Positions 14,485 through 23,424 of a DNA stretch of 47,365 nucleotides are shown here, one piece after another. Location: NCBI RefSeq assembly GCF_000685035.1, contig NZ_BAYB01000053.1:1-47365 (forward strand), read 5' to 3'. The position numbers and the translations under genes are program-made. How positions within the stretch are numbered: the stretch's first letter is position 1; each line of letters starts with the position of its first letter. Under the pieces are notes generated by a model. The model was not told the origin of the DNA. It worked only from the letters and a program-made list of their open reading frames with translations, and made no database searches. The stretch is from Paraburkholderia ferrariae NBRC 106233 (GTDB lineage: Bacteria; Pseudomonadota; Gammaproteobacteria; Burkholderiales; Burkholderiaceae).

Positions 14485-17028
14485 TCAGTAAGACAGCACC
14501 GTGCCGAAGAACACGCCGCCCGCGCGGTTGTCTCCGGTGAGGCGCCAGCGGTATTGCACCGACACGTCCACATACGACTTCGGCGAATCGTAGAAGCCGT
14601 CGCGGAACCAGTAGCGCGACGAAATGCCCACGCCCATCCCCACCGGGATGCTGTGGTCGATGCTCGAATCGTAGTCCATGCCGACCACGGCATACGGGAA
14701 CACGGTGAGCTTCGGGCTGATGGTGTCGAGCCGCCAGGTGCGGCCCGCTTCGATATAGCCCGTGCCGTAGTTCCAGCCGTTGCTCACGTAGTGGCCCACT
14801 TCCGCGTAGTCCTGCACGGTCCACCACGAAGGCACGTCGAGCCGGAGTTCGGTGCCGAAGCCGCCCGAATACGCGAGGCGCAGGAGCCAGTCGGCTGGCG
14901 CGCGGGAACCGATGGGAATGAGCCGCTCGAACGCGATGATTGCATTGACCGACTCGAAGGGCTTCGCCCGCGCGCCCACGGCTGCAAGCGCCGTGGAGAT
15001 GCCGCTGGGCGCATCGCCCTGAGCGCCGAAGTCTTCGTAGGCGCGCGCATAGACTTCGAACATGCGGTCGCCGAGCGAGCCGAACGGCCGCCAGTAGCCT
15101 TCGAGTCCGGTTTGCCAGTTGTTGTAGGTGCCGGGAACCGAGCCCGTCGTGACGCCCGGTTGCAGGCCCGCGCCGCGATAGTTGAGCGAGGCGATGAAGC
15201 CCCAGTCGCGCGTAACGTCGGCGTGCGCGTTGCGCAGGTCCTGGAGCTGCTGGAGCGTGGCGGGTGCCGCGCCGTCGGGCGGTGCAGTGCCATAGTCGAT
15301 AGCGCGCTCGAAGTAGCGCGCGGCCAGTTCGTCGAAATGCGCGCGGTACGCGCTGTAGCCCACGTCGCCTGCGGCTTGCGGCGGCAACTGGCCCGCCTCG
15401 TCGGCACGCGCGAAATAGGCATACGCGCGGCGGTCGTCGCCGGCGCGCTGTGCGATGTACGCGGCCTGCAGCGGCGGCATCGCATCGAGCAGTCCCGCAT
15501 CGAGTGTCGCCCGCGCTTCGCGCTTCGCACCCGCCGTGTCGCCCGCATCGACGAGCGCGTTGATGAGTTCCACCCGGTGCTGCGGGTTGCGCGGATCGGC
15601 ATCCACCGCCCGGCGCGCGTAGTCGAGTGCCGCGGCCTTGTCGCCCCGCCGGGCGGCCAGGATCGAGGCGCGCCGCGCCGCAAAGCCCGGGTCGGCCGCA
15701 TAGACGTCGCAGGCCGGGCCGTAGCGGTCCACTGTGCAGTCGAACACCGGGCGCGCCGCACTTGCCACGCGCTCCGCTGCCGCGCCTGCGGCGGGGTGCG
15801 CCAGCGCCACGCGCGCGTAGTAGCGGCGCGCTTCGATCTGCGCGTCGGTCGCATCGCCCACGGGCTTGAGCGGCTCAAGCAGGTCGAGCGCGCGCTGCGG
15901 CTGCCCTTCCTGCGTCCACACGTCCGCCACGATCACGCGCGCCACGCGCTGGTCGCGCTGCGTGGCGTCGGTGGACTGCAGGGCCTGGTCGAAGTCCTGA
16001 TCGGCATCGGCGAAACGGCCCTGCGATGCCCGCGCGTAGCCGCGCATCACGTAGGCCATCAGTGCGGGCTTCATGCCGGCGTCGATAGCGTCGGTTGCCG
16101 CCCGTTCGAGGCCGGCCTCGTCGTTCTGGGCGGCCAGCGCGTCGAAGAGTTGAAGACGATAGCCCGCACGGTCGGGCGCGTAGCCAATCGCCTCGCGCAG
16201 CAGCGCGACAGCCTGCGCCGTGTCGCCGCGCTCGCGGGCCGCCTCGGCATCCGCGGCGAGCGGCGGCGCGAGCCGCGCTCCGATATCGCGGCGCCGGCTG
16301 CGCAAATCGGCGCTGCTGCCGAAGCGCGGCGTGGCGTCCTGCGCCGCCTGCCATGCGTCGCGGTCGTGGCCCGCGGCGCTCGCGGCGTCGATGGCAAGCA
16401 GACGCAGGCGCAACACGTCGGGCCGCAGTGCGATGGCCGCGTTGGCGTCGCGCCATGCGTCGTCGTAGCGGTGGGCGTCGTAGGCCCGATAGGCCTGCTG
16501 CGCGAGTTCATAGGCGCGCCCGGTAAGATTGTCGGGCGACCCCGCGCCCGGCACTGCCTGCCGCCCCGCACGCGCCCCGGCAGGTCGCGCCGAAGCCGCC
16601 GTGACCTGCGCATCGATTGCACGCCGGCGCGCGACGAGCGACGGATCGGGCCCGATCCGGCGCTCGGCTTCTCCCAGCGTGCGGCTCGCTTCGCCAAGCT
16701 TGCCTTGGGCCGCCTGCGCGTTTGCGAGCAACAGGCGCAGCGAGGCCACGTCGGGCCGTTGACGGATCGCCTTGCGGGCATAGGCCTGCGCCGCCGCATA
16801 GTCGCCGCGCGTATAGGCGTCGTAGCCCTGCTGCGCCACGCGTTGCGCCGGTCCGCTCAACGGCAACGGCAGCGTGCCGGCGGGCACCGCTTCGGCGTGC
16901 ACCGCGCCTGGCACGAAGAGGCCGGCACAAAGCGCCGCACACGCCGCGGCAAGCGCGCGTCGCGCCCCATGCCGCGACGACACCGAGCCCGGCGTACGCA
17001 CGCTCAACAGTTTCGGAATCCTCTTCAT
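14485..17028 (-). CDS. nfrA: NfrA-like outer-membrane TPR/beta-barrel protein (phage N4 adsorption protein A family)
   Basis: An 847-residue exported protein. After a signal peptide ending near AVHA|EAVP, residues about 50-560 are tetratricopeptide repeats (QGYDAYTRGDYAAAQAYARK, YDDAWRDANAAIALRPDVLR, DKAAALDYARRAVDADPRNP). The C-terminal 250 residues match the NfrA C-terminal barrel domain (FIASLNYRGAGLQPGVTTGS, YWRPFGSLGDRMFEVYARAY, RLDTISPKLTVFPYAVVGMD) and end in an aromatic residue (VLSY), as outer-membrane barrels do. In E. coli NfrA is the outer-membrane phage N4 receptor component and is thought to export the glycan made by NfrB. The TPR-plus-barrel plan is shared with PgaA and BcsC exporters. 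Its ATG overlaps the nfrB stop (ATGA). Confidence 0.82.
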   Translation of the reverse strand: MKRIPKLLSVRTPGSVSSRHGARRALAAACAALCAGLFVPGAVHAEAVPAGTLPLPLSGPAQRVAQQGYDAYTRGDYAAAQAYARKAIRQRPDVASLRLLLANAQAAQGKLGEASRTLGEAERRIGPDPSLVARRRAIDAQVTAASARPAGARAGRQAVPGAGSPDNLTGRAYELAQQAYRAYDAHRYDDAWRDANAAIALRPDVLRLRLLAIDAASAAGHDRDAWQAAQDATPRFGSSADLRSRRRDIGARLAPPLAADAEAARERGDTAQAVALLREAIGYAPDRAGYRLQLFDALAAQNDEAGLERAATDAIDAGMKPALMAYVMRGYARASQGRFADADQDFDQALQSTDATQRDQRVARVIVADVWTQEGQPQRALDLLEPLKPVGDATDAQIEARRYYARVALAHPAAGAAAERVASAARPVFDCTVDRYGPACDVYAADPGFAARRASILAARRGDKAAALDYARRAVDADPRNPQHRVELINALVDAGDTAGAKREARATLDAGLLDAMPPLQAAYIAQRAGDDRRAYAYFARADEAGQLPPQAAGDVGYSAYRAHFDELAARYFERAIDYGTAPPDGAAPATLQQLQDLRNAHADVTRDWGFIASLNYRGAGLQPGVTTGSVPGTYNNWQTGLEGYWRPFGSLGDRMFEVYARAYEDFGAQGDAPSGISTALAAVGARAKPFESVNAIIAFERLIPIGSRAPADWLLRLAYSGGFGTELRLDVPSWWTVQDYAEVGHYVSNGWNYGTGYIEAGRTWRLDTISPKLTVFPYAVVGMDYDSSIDHSIPVGMGVGISSRYWFRDGFYDSPKSYVDVSVQYRWRLTGDNRAGGVFFGTVLSY

Positions 17029-19202
17029 AGGGAAGCCGCCTCGTCGCGCTGACGCCGTTGCGCCTCGATCGCATCCGCCAGCGCCTCGCGCGTGATGACG
17101 CCCCGCGCCACCATATAGTCGCCGATGCGTCCGTGCTCCTGCGGCCGGTAGCGCTGCAAGGCGGCGTCGAAGTCGGCGCGCCGCACCGCGCCGCGCTCGA
17201 TCAGCAGGTCGCCGAGGAGCGGCACGCTCGTTGCCGCGTGGCCGCTCTCCTCGTGCTGCGCGCTCGCCTCATGCGCCGCGCGCGCTTCGGGCACGGGCAC
17301 GCCGCGCAAGAGCCGCAGTCCATCCGCGATCTCGCCCTCGCGCACGATGCGTTGCACGAACGGCAGCGTCAATTGCGCCTGAAGCGCGCGCGCGGCCTCC
17401 TCCGCCAGCGGGCTCGCACACAGCAGCACGGCGTGCCCGTTGCCGTCGTCGCCCTGCGGCAGCACGCGGTAGCGCACCGCGAGTTCGAGCGGCACCTGCT
17501 GCGCGTTCGCTTCGAGCTTCGCGCGATTGAGCCGCCCGCGCGGCAGGTCCGACTGAAACGCGATCGCCTCGGCCAGCGTCTCCTCGTCGAGCCAGCCGTG
17601 CGCCATGAGCACGCGGCCGAGCGGCGCCTCCTGCGCGTGCTCCTCTTCCAGCGCTTTGGCAAGCTCCGTCTCGCCGATGGCCTGCCACGAGAGCAGCAGT
17701 TCGCCCAGCCGCTGGCGCCGGTCGGCAAAGCCATCCGACGACGGGAAGTCGTGCATCGTCTTGTCCCACACGAGGCGCTTGCCGGTGACGAGATAGCTCA
17801 GGTACATCTTCCACGCGCGCGCCACCGCCATGAAGTTCACGAAGTTGCCGATCACCATGCGCGGCACGGACAGCACGCCATGCTCCCAGCCGTAGAGCCG
17901 CGACACGAAGAACACGCGCTGCACCACGCGCATGAGCAGCGCGATACCGTTGGCCCACAGCACGAAGGTCAGAAAGCGCGAATCGGCAAACGGCGAGGCA
18001 ATCAGGCTGGGGCGAATGCCGAGCAGATCCGCGAAGGTGAACAGCAGGAACTGCACCAGCAGCACATAGGCCAGGATGCCCACGAACGCCGTAACGATGC
18101 CCTTGCGGTCGCGCGCGAGCAGATAGCGGTTGGCGAGCGAGCCCACCCAGCCCGTCTGCTCCCAGCCTTGCAGGCCGATGCCGAGCGTCCAGCGCGCGCG
18201 CTGCCGGTAGGCCGTGCGGAAGGTGTCGGGGAAGAACTCGCGCACGCACAGCGGCATGGTGAGCGTGACTTCGCGCTCGGGCCCGAGGCCGAACCACGAC
18301 TTGCGGCGCGTGGCGAACTGCACCGGAAAGCGCGCGAAGATCGAGTGCATGCCCATGCGTCCCAGCCGCTCGCCTACATCGTAGTCCTCAGTAAGCGTTT
18401 CCGTGTTGAAGGGCTGGTTCTGGGTCTGCTCCACGAGTCCCGCCAGCGCGCGGCGCGAGAAGCAGGTGCCCACGCCCGCCGAAGGCACCGTGCCCGCCAG
18501 GCTCTCGCGCACCACGAGATCCTTCGCGTGCCATTCGGCGAACTCGTCCATGTAGGTGCCCGCCACGAGTTCGTACCAGTTGCGCTCGAGCGAGGCCACC
18601 GGCAGCTGGATCATGTCCTTGCGCGGCAGCAGATAATTGAAGAAGCGCAGTTCGAGCGGATGCAGCACGTCTTCGCTGTCGTGCAGGATCACGCCCGCGA
18701 ACTGGATGCCCGTCTCGCGCTCCATGCGGAAGATCGCCTGCACGATCCAGTTCAGGCAGTCGGCCTTGCAGGTGGGACCGTCGTGCGGCACCTCCACGCG
18801 GTGGAGCTGCTTGTAGCGCCGCCGCATGCGTTCCACTTCGGCAATCGTCGCGGCGTCGTTCTGATAAGTGCCGACGAACACCACGTAGTTGGTGTAGTCG
18901 AGCACGCGCACGAGGTCGGACACCATCGAAGCGATCACGTCCTCCTCGCGCCAGGCAGGCACCATGATCGCGAGCGGCTGCTGCTCGCGCGTGTAGAGCT
19001 GCTCCGCACGCAGCGGCGCATAGCGGCGCTCGACCGTGAAATGGCGGTAGGTCTGGCGCACCCAGAACCAGGCGTCGATGAAGAGATCGTCGAGGCTCGA
19101 GATCAGGATGATGACCGCCACCACCGCGGCAAGGTACTCCATGCCCTGGTAGTAGCGGCTCGCCAGATAGCCGAGCCACCATTCGAACGCGGCGAGGCTC
19201 AC
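17025..19202 (-). CDS. nfrB: NfrB-like membrane glycosyltransferase with c-di-GMP-binding MshEN domains
   Basis: A 725-residue inner-membrane family 2 glycosyltransferase. I start at GTG 19202, two bases after the preceding stop (TGACCGTG), which keeps the first membrane helix. The catalytic domain (about residues 60-310) has the processive-synthase signatures: LAIMVPAWREEDVI, the acidic HDSEDVLHP, TEDYDVGERL and QRARW. Membrane helices follow. The C-terminus has two tandem MshEN-like regions, the c-di-GMP-binding module: RLGELLLSWQAIGETELAKA plus PLGRVLMAHGWLDEETLAEA (498-550), and LLGDLLIERGAVRRADFDAA plus RIGDYMVARGVITREALADA (about 662-717). In E. coli NfrB is reported to make a ManNAc glycan upon c-di-GMP binding. 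Here WecB supplies the precursor. It overlaps nfrA by 4 nt. Confidence 0.85.
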   Translation of the reverse strand: MSLAAFEWWLGYLASRYYQGMEYLAAVVAVIILISSLDDLFIDAWFWVRQTYRHFTVERRYAPLRAEQLYTREQQPLAIMVPAWREEDVIASMVSDLVRVLDYTNYVVFVGTYQNDAATIAEVERMRRRYKQLHRVEVPHDGPTCKADCLNWIVQAIFRMERETGIQFAGVILHDSEDVLHPLELRFFNYLLPRKDMIQLPVASLERNWYELVAGTYMDEFAEWHAKDLVVRESLAGTVPSAGVGTCFSRRALAGLVEQTQNQPFNTETLTEDYDVGERLGRMGMHSIFARFPVQFATRRKSWFGLGPEREVTLTMPLCVREFFPDTFRTAYRQRARWTLGIGLQGWEQTGWVGSLANRYLLARDRKGIVTAFVGILAYVLLVQFLLFTFADLLGIRPSLIASPFADSRFLTFVLWANGIALLMRVVQRVFFVSRLYGWEHGVLSVPRMVIGNFVNFMAVARAWKMYLSYLVTGKRLVWDKTMHDFPSSDGFADRRQRLGELLLSWQAIGETELAKALEEEHAQEAPLGRVLMAHGWLDEETLAEAIAFQSDLPRGRLNRAKLEANAQQVPLELAVRYRVLPQGDDGNGHAVLLCASPLAEEAARALQAQLTLPFVQRIVREGEIADGLRLLRGVPVPEARAAHEASAQHEESGHAATSVPLLGDLLIERGAVRRADFDAALQRYRPQEHGRIGDYMVARGVITREALADAIEAQRRQRDEAASL

Positions 19203-19204
19203 GG

Positions 19205-21517
19205 TCAGCCCTGCGGATTGGCCGGGCCGTGCGGATCGCCGCTTTCCTGCGCCTCCACCTTCGCCGCCGCGGCGGCAGCGGTGCGCGCCCGCGCGCGGCT
19301 GCGCGCCATGGCGGCCGCGAGCAGCAGCAACAGCAGCACGACGATTGCGACGGTCGGGATGCCCCAGCCCGCCCAATGCCGCGTGAGCCACGCGCGCTGG
19401 TCGTCCACCGGCGGCACGCCGCCCGCGTACTGCGTGTCGAATTGCTTGAGCACGCCCGTGTCGTCCACGATCGCCACGTCGCCGCTCAGCAGTTGCAGGC
19501 TCGCCGGCAGCACCGGCGGCGTGGCGCCCACGCTGCGCCAGACGATGCCTGGCGTGCCGCCCGAGCGCACCACTTCGATGAGCCCGAGCCTCGTGAGGCC
19601 CGTCATGTCGACGAGCGTGGCGCCGCCGCGGCCCTTGAGCGTGAGACGCTGGTCGTTGAAGCTCGCGTGGCCGTCTTCCTTGTCGAGCGCCACGTCGAGG
19701 GCGAGGAACGGGCCGGAGGGCTGCACGGCCTGGCCGCTGCTCACGACCTGCGTGGCGGCACGCGTCGGCGCAACGCCCGTTGCGTTCGCGAGGCGCGCGA
19801 CGCGCGGCAGCGTGGCGAGCGGATCGGCAAGATAGGCGTCGGGCACGAGCACGTTCGCCTCGCGCGAGTAGCGCGCCACCATGCCGGCGAAGTCCTCGCC
19901 GAGCGGCCCCTCGCCCAGCACGAGATAGCTCGTGGGCAACACCGCAGCCGGATAGCCGTCTTCGCGCGGCCGGCAGCCGCCTGCGGGCTGGCGCTGGAAC
20001 AGCACGCGCAACGTGTTGACGGAGGCGAGCGCATAGGCGGGAATATCGGCGCTCACGCGCTGCGCGCGGCCGTCCGCGTCGAGCAGATGCGCGCCGATCA
20101 GCACGCCGTTGAAGAAGATCGACGCGGTCTGCCCGTTGCGGTCGGCCGAAGGCGCGGCCGCCAGATCGAGCACCACGCGGCGCGGAATCTTGCCGTTGCC
20201 CGAGACCGCCGCGAGATCGAAGTTCGCCTCCCACGCGGCGCTCGTCAGCACGTTGAGCGTGCGCGGCGTGCCGCCGATCAGCGAGAGCGCGACCTTGTCG
20301 CTGTCGCCGCCCGCGCTCAGATTGGGCGAGGCCGCGACCTCGTGCACGATAAAGCGGTTCGCCACGTCGATGGGCGTCCACGTGCGCGAGAGCGCGCTCA
20401 CGCCAAGGCTGTCGCCCACCACCACGGCCGGCAGGCCGCCCAGGTGCGCAAGCTGCACCTCGCCCTTCGCAAACGGCGCCGCAAGCGGGCCCGCTGCGCG
20501 GGTGCGCCAGGCGTCGAATGCGCTCGCGGCGTCGGCCGATACGGCGGCGACCTGCGCCCGCAAGGCGTCGAGCGCCGCGTTCGCATGCGCGCGCAAGGTG
20601 TCGTCGGCCACCACCACGTTCGGCGCGAAAGCGCCCGCGGGCGCCAGTGCGATCAGCGCACCCAGCTCGGCCGGACTGGCGATCTTGTGCTGCCCGCCCG
20701 CCGCGAGTGCCGCGAACGCCGGCACGGCCTGCAGCGCGCCCGGCACGCTCACGCTGCCGAGATCGACGGTATCGCCCACCGCCGGCATCACCTGGGTCAC
20801 GGGCGTCGCCCCGCCGCGCATCAGCAACGCTTCGAGACGCCACGCCACATCGTATGCATTCGCGTCGAGCTTCGCACTGCTAATCACCACCACGGGCTTC
20901 GCGGGCAGCGCGCTCCAGGCCGTGCGCACGTCGTGAACGGCCGATGCATCGAACTGATACGTCAGGCGCGTGGTGGGCGCGACCCGCCAGAGATTGCCGA
21001 TGGCCGTCTGGTCCGTGCAGTACGTGTCGTTGAGCACCGAGGACCATTGCAGCCCCACGCGCACGAAGCCCGAAGGCCGCGGTGCATCGTCCACGCCGAG
21101 ATTCACGGAGCCGTCGCCCTGGGCGTCGGTGAGGTTGCGCGCCTGCACCGGCGAGCCGTCGAGCGAGAGCACGAAGGTCGTGCGGCCGCCGTTGCCGCGC
21201 AGATAATTGGCGTCGAGTTGCAATGCGGCGTTGGCGATCGGCAGGCCCACGGGCACCGGGAAATAGAGCTCCTGCACGGCATCGGGCGCGCGCAGCACGA
21301 GCGGCTCGCGTACGCCGAGATCGGCAAGCGAGATGCTGCGCGATTCCACGCGCCCCGCCCCGAGTTGCGCAAACGCGCCGGCGAGGTCGCCGGGCGCCGC
21401 ATGCGCGACCCCGCAAAGCGCGGCGAGAGCAATTGCACCCGCCAGACCGGTGCGGGAAAGCGTGCGCGGGCGCTTGGGCGCGGTGTCGTCGCAATGCGAA
21501 GTCAGCTGAAATCTCAC
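19205..21517 (-). CDS. BcsB-like periplasmic subunit of polysaccharide synthase
   Basis: A 770-residue protein resembling BcsB, the periplasmic membrane-anchored subunit of cellulose synthase. A signal peptide ends near GVAHA|APGD. The body is rich in beta-strands in two similar halves, as in BcsB with its alternating carbohydrate-binding and flavodoxin-like domains: QELYFPVPVGLPIANAALQL, GGRTTFVLSLDGSPVQARNL, VLDLAAAPSADRNGQTASIF and ADIPAYALASVNTLRVLFQR. One C-terminal membrane helix (WGIPTVAIVVLLLLLLAAAM) and a short basic Ala-rich tail follow. No BcsA is in the window; the neighbouring NfrB would be its partner, which E. coli N4 systems do not show. It is followed two bases later by nfrB. 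It may guide the nascent chain through the periplasm. Confidence 0.75.
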   Translation of the reverse strand: MRFQLTSHCDDTAPKRPRTLSRTGLAGAIALAALCGVAHAAPGDLAGAFAQLGAGRVESRSISLADLGVREPLVLRAPDAVQELYFPVPVGLPIANAALQLDANYLRGNGGRTTFVLSLDGSPVQARNLTDAQGDGSVNLGVDDAPRPSGFVRVGLQWSSVLNDTYCTDQTAIGNLWRVAPTTRLTYQFDASAVHDVRTAWSALPAKPVVVISSAKLDANAYDVAWRLEALLMRGGATPVTQVMPAVGDTVDLGSVSVPGALQAVPAFAALAAGGQHKIASPAELGALIALAPAGAFAPNVVVADDTLRAHANAALDALRAQVAAVSADAASAFDAWRTRAAGPLAAPFAKGEVQLAHLGGLPAVVVGDSLGVSALSRTWTPIDVANRFIVHEVAASPNLSAGGDSDKVALSLIGGTPRTLNVLTSAAWEANFDLAAVSGNGKIPRRVVLDLAAAPSADRNGQTASIFFNGVLIGAHLLDADGRAQRVSADIPAYALASVNTLRVLFQRQPAGGCRPREDGYPAAVLPTSYLVLGEGPLGEDFAGMVARYSREANVLVPDAYLADPLATLPRVARLANATGVAPTRAATQVVSSGQAVQPSGPFLALDVALDKEDGHASFNDQRLTLKGRGGATLVDMTGLTRLGLIEVVRSGGTPGIVWRSVGATPPVLPASLQLLSGDVAIVDDTGVLKQFDTQYAGGVPPVDDQRAWLTRHWAGWGIPTVAIVVLLLLLLAAAMARSRARARTAAAAAAKVEAQESGDPHGPANPQG

Positions 21518-21586
21518 GTGTTACTCCCCATGGGGTCGGCACGGTGCAGGCCTTGCGGCAAGCGGGCAAGGTCGGGGCAAATACAG

Positions 21587-21630
21587 CGCAACAGCCAAGG
21601 CAACAATCAACGCAACAGTCAACGCAACTT
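21587..21630. repeat. 12-bp tandem repeats between wecB and the bcsB-like gene
   Basis: CGCAACAGCCAA, GGCAACAATCAA, CGCAACAGTCAA and a partial CGCAACTT follow directly upstream of the bcsB-like gene, inside the 214-bp gap after wecB. The function is unknown; the array may vary in number between strains. Confidence 0.75.
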
Positions 21631-21731
21631 CGGAGAAGCTTCGAGAAACCCTGGAGCGAACTGCACAACAACCTCAGGAAAACCAGGCGGCCGCGCTGCG
21701 TAATCCGTAGCGCCGGTACGCGAGCTTCGCA

Positions 21732-22940
21732 TCAATCCTGCGGCTCCGGCGGTTCGCCCCGCCCGGCCAGCACCGGATGCCGATAGCCCGGCAGCGCACG
21801 GCTCGAAAACTCGCTGAACGGCTTGCCGGTCAGCGCCGCAACGATGCGCTCCGACGCATGCCCGTCGCCATACGGATTCACGCGGCGCGCATATGCACGG
21901 CGCTCCTCCTCGTCGTCGACGAGTTCGAGCACCGCCCGCTCGATGGCCGCGCGGTCGGTGCCGATCAGCTTGACGGTGCCGGCCGCCAGCGCTTCGGGCC
22001 GCTCGGTCACGTCGCGCATCACGAGCACCGGCTTGCCGAGCGCGGGCGCCTCCTCCTGCACGCCGCCCGAATCGGTAAGCACGATCGCCGCGCGCTGCAT
22101 GAGGCGCACGAACTCGGGGTAGTCGAGCGGATCGGTGAGATGGACATTGGGCGCATTGCCGAGCGCGGCGAGCACCGGCCCGCGCACATTCGGATTCAGA
22201 TGCACCGGATAGACGATCTGCATCTTGCCGCTATGCGCGAGCGCGGCAAGCGCCGCGCAGATATGCTCGAAGCCCTCGCCGAAACTTTCGCGCCGGTGGC
22301 CCGTGACGAGCAGGAGCGGACGGCCGCCCTCCTGCGGTTCGAGAAAGGGAAACTGCGCATCGATCCCTTCGCGCAGCGCGGTGTCGCTATCGAGCCGGGC
22401 GCACATGAGGCGCAGCGCGTCGATCACGGTGTTGCCGGTAATGATGACACGGCCCGTGAGCGCTTCGGCCTGGAGATTGGCCTTCGAACTGGCCGTGGGC
22501 GCGAAAAGCAGATCGCTCACCACGTCCACCACGCGCCGGTTCATCTCTTCCGGCCACGGCTCGTACAGGTTGCCGGTGCGCAACCCAGCCTCCACGTGGC
22601 CCACCGGAATGCGCCGGTGAAAGGCGGCGAGCGAGCCCGCCATGCTCGTGGTGGTATCGCCGTGCACGAGCACGCGGTCGGGGCCGACCTCGGCCAGCAC
22701 GTCGTCGAGGCCGGCGAAGAGGCGCGCCGCGAGGCCATTGAGCGTCTGGTTCGCGGTCATGGCCTGGAGGTTGTGCGCGGGCACGATGCCGAACAGGTCG
22801 AGCACCTGCTGCAGCATGGTCTGATGCTGGCCCGTGACGCAGACGATGGACTCGACGCCGGGCTCGGCTTCGAGACGCTTGACGAGCGGCGCCATCTTGA
22901 TGGCCTCGGGCCGCGTACCGAATATCGACAGAATGCGCAC
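21732..22940 (-). CDS. wecB: UDP-N-acetylglucosamine 2-epimerase
   Basis: A 402-residue non-hydrolysing UDP-GlcNAc 2-epimerase, converting UDP-GlcNAc to UDP-ManNAc in the cytoplasm. Signature motifs run in order: ILSIFGTRPEAIKMAPLVKR, VCVTGQHQTML, VLVHGDTTTSMAGSLAAF, VGHVEAGLRTGNLYEPWPEE, LLLVTGHRRESFGEGFEHI, and LTDSGGVQEEAPALGKPVLV with the catalytic and UDP-binding residues. The start is GTG 22940 with AAGGA a short distance upstream. It is the first gene of the leftward exopolysaccharide operon. In E. coli the same enzyme is nfrC, required for phage N4 adsorption, because it makes the precursor used by NfrB. The enzymatic call is secure; the link to this operon's product is inferred from position. 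Confidence 0.92.
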   Translation of the reverse strand: MRILSIFGTRPEAIKMAPLVKRLEAEPGVESIVCVTGQHQTMLQQVLDLFGIVPAHNLQAMTANQTLNGLAARLFAGLDDVLAEVGPDRVLVHGDTTTSMAGSLAAFHRRIPVGHVEAGLRTGNLYEPWPEEMNRRVVDVVSDLLFAPTASSKANLQAEALTGRVIITGNTVIDALRLMCARLDSDTALREGIDAQFPFLEPQEGGRPLLLVTGHRRESFGEGFEHICAALAALAHSGKMQIVYPVHLNPNVRGPVLAALGNAPNVHLTDPLDYPEFVRLMQRAAIVLTDSGGVQEEAPALGKPVLVMRDVTERPEALAAGTVKLIGTDRAAIERAVLELVDDEEERRAYARRVNPYGDGHASERIVAALTGKPFSEFSSRALPGYRHPVLAGRGEPPEPQD

Positions 22941-23424
22941 GTTCAGGCTTCCTTGACTCGTCCGGCGATGAGCGCCAGGCACAGCAGCACCGCACGAACC
23001 GGCGGTCCGCCAGCCCATGCACCGCGCCTCCCGTTTCCTTATGCACTGCTTACCGGCTGCTTTCGCGCCTGCTTACGCAGCTTGCAGGACCGGTCGGGGT
23101 ACTCTACACGGTTCGCTTACATCGGGCCGCCCACGTGCCCGAACGCATTCTAGTGTGCGAGATGCGCAATGCACACCAGATTGCGCCGCGGCCCGAGGCA
23201 TTGTTCAACGTTTCAGTATCGATCAGGGCGATTGTTACGTCTTACGCGTTACGCATTGCGGGCATTACGAGCGCTTTCACGCCGGTTTATCCGCTGCCCG
23301 ACCCTGCACCGCCCCACGCGAGCCCATCATGCCACTCGCCGCGCGAACCGGCCACCGTTCTGCCCCTTTCTATGCGTTTCGCGTTACGCTCTGCGCCATA
23401 CGATCACCTTCCGGAACGCCTTCC
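22941..23424. other. Divergent intergenic region before wecB and the zinc-ribbon gene
   Basis: This 484-bp stretch must hold promoters for both the exopolysaccharide operon (minus) and the zinc-ribbon protein gene (plus). It has several short repeats of the type CGTTACGC/CTTACGCGTTACGC around 23236-23260 and 23385-23395. I see no clear -35/-10 pair and no further gene; the plus-strand frames through it are overlapping shadows. Confidence 0.4.

Noticed and set aside
21587..21630. CRISPR-like array
   Set aside because: Units are only 12 bp and adjacent without spacers, so this is a simple tandem repeat.
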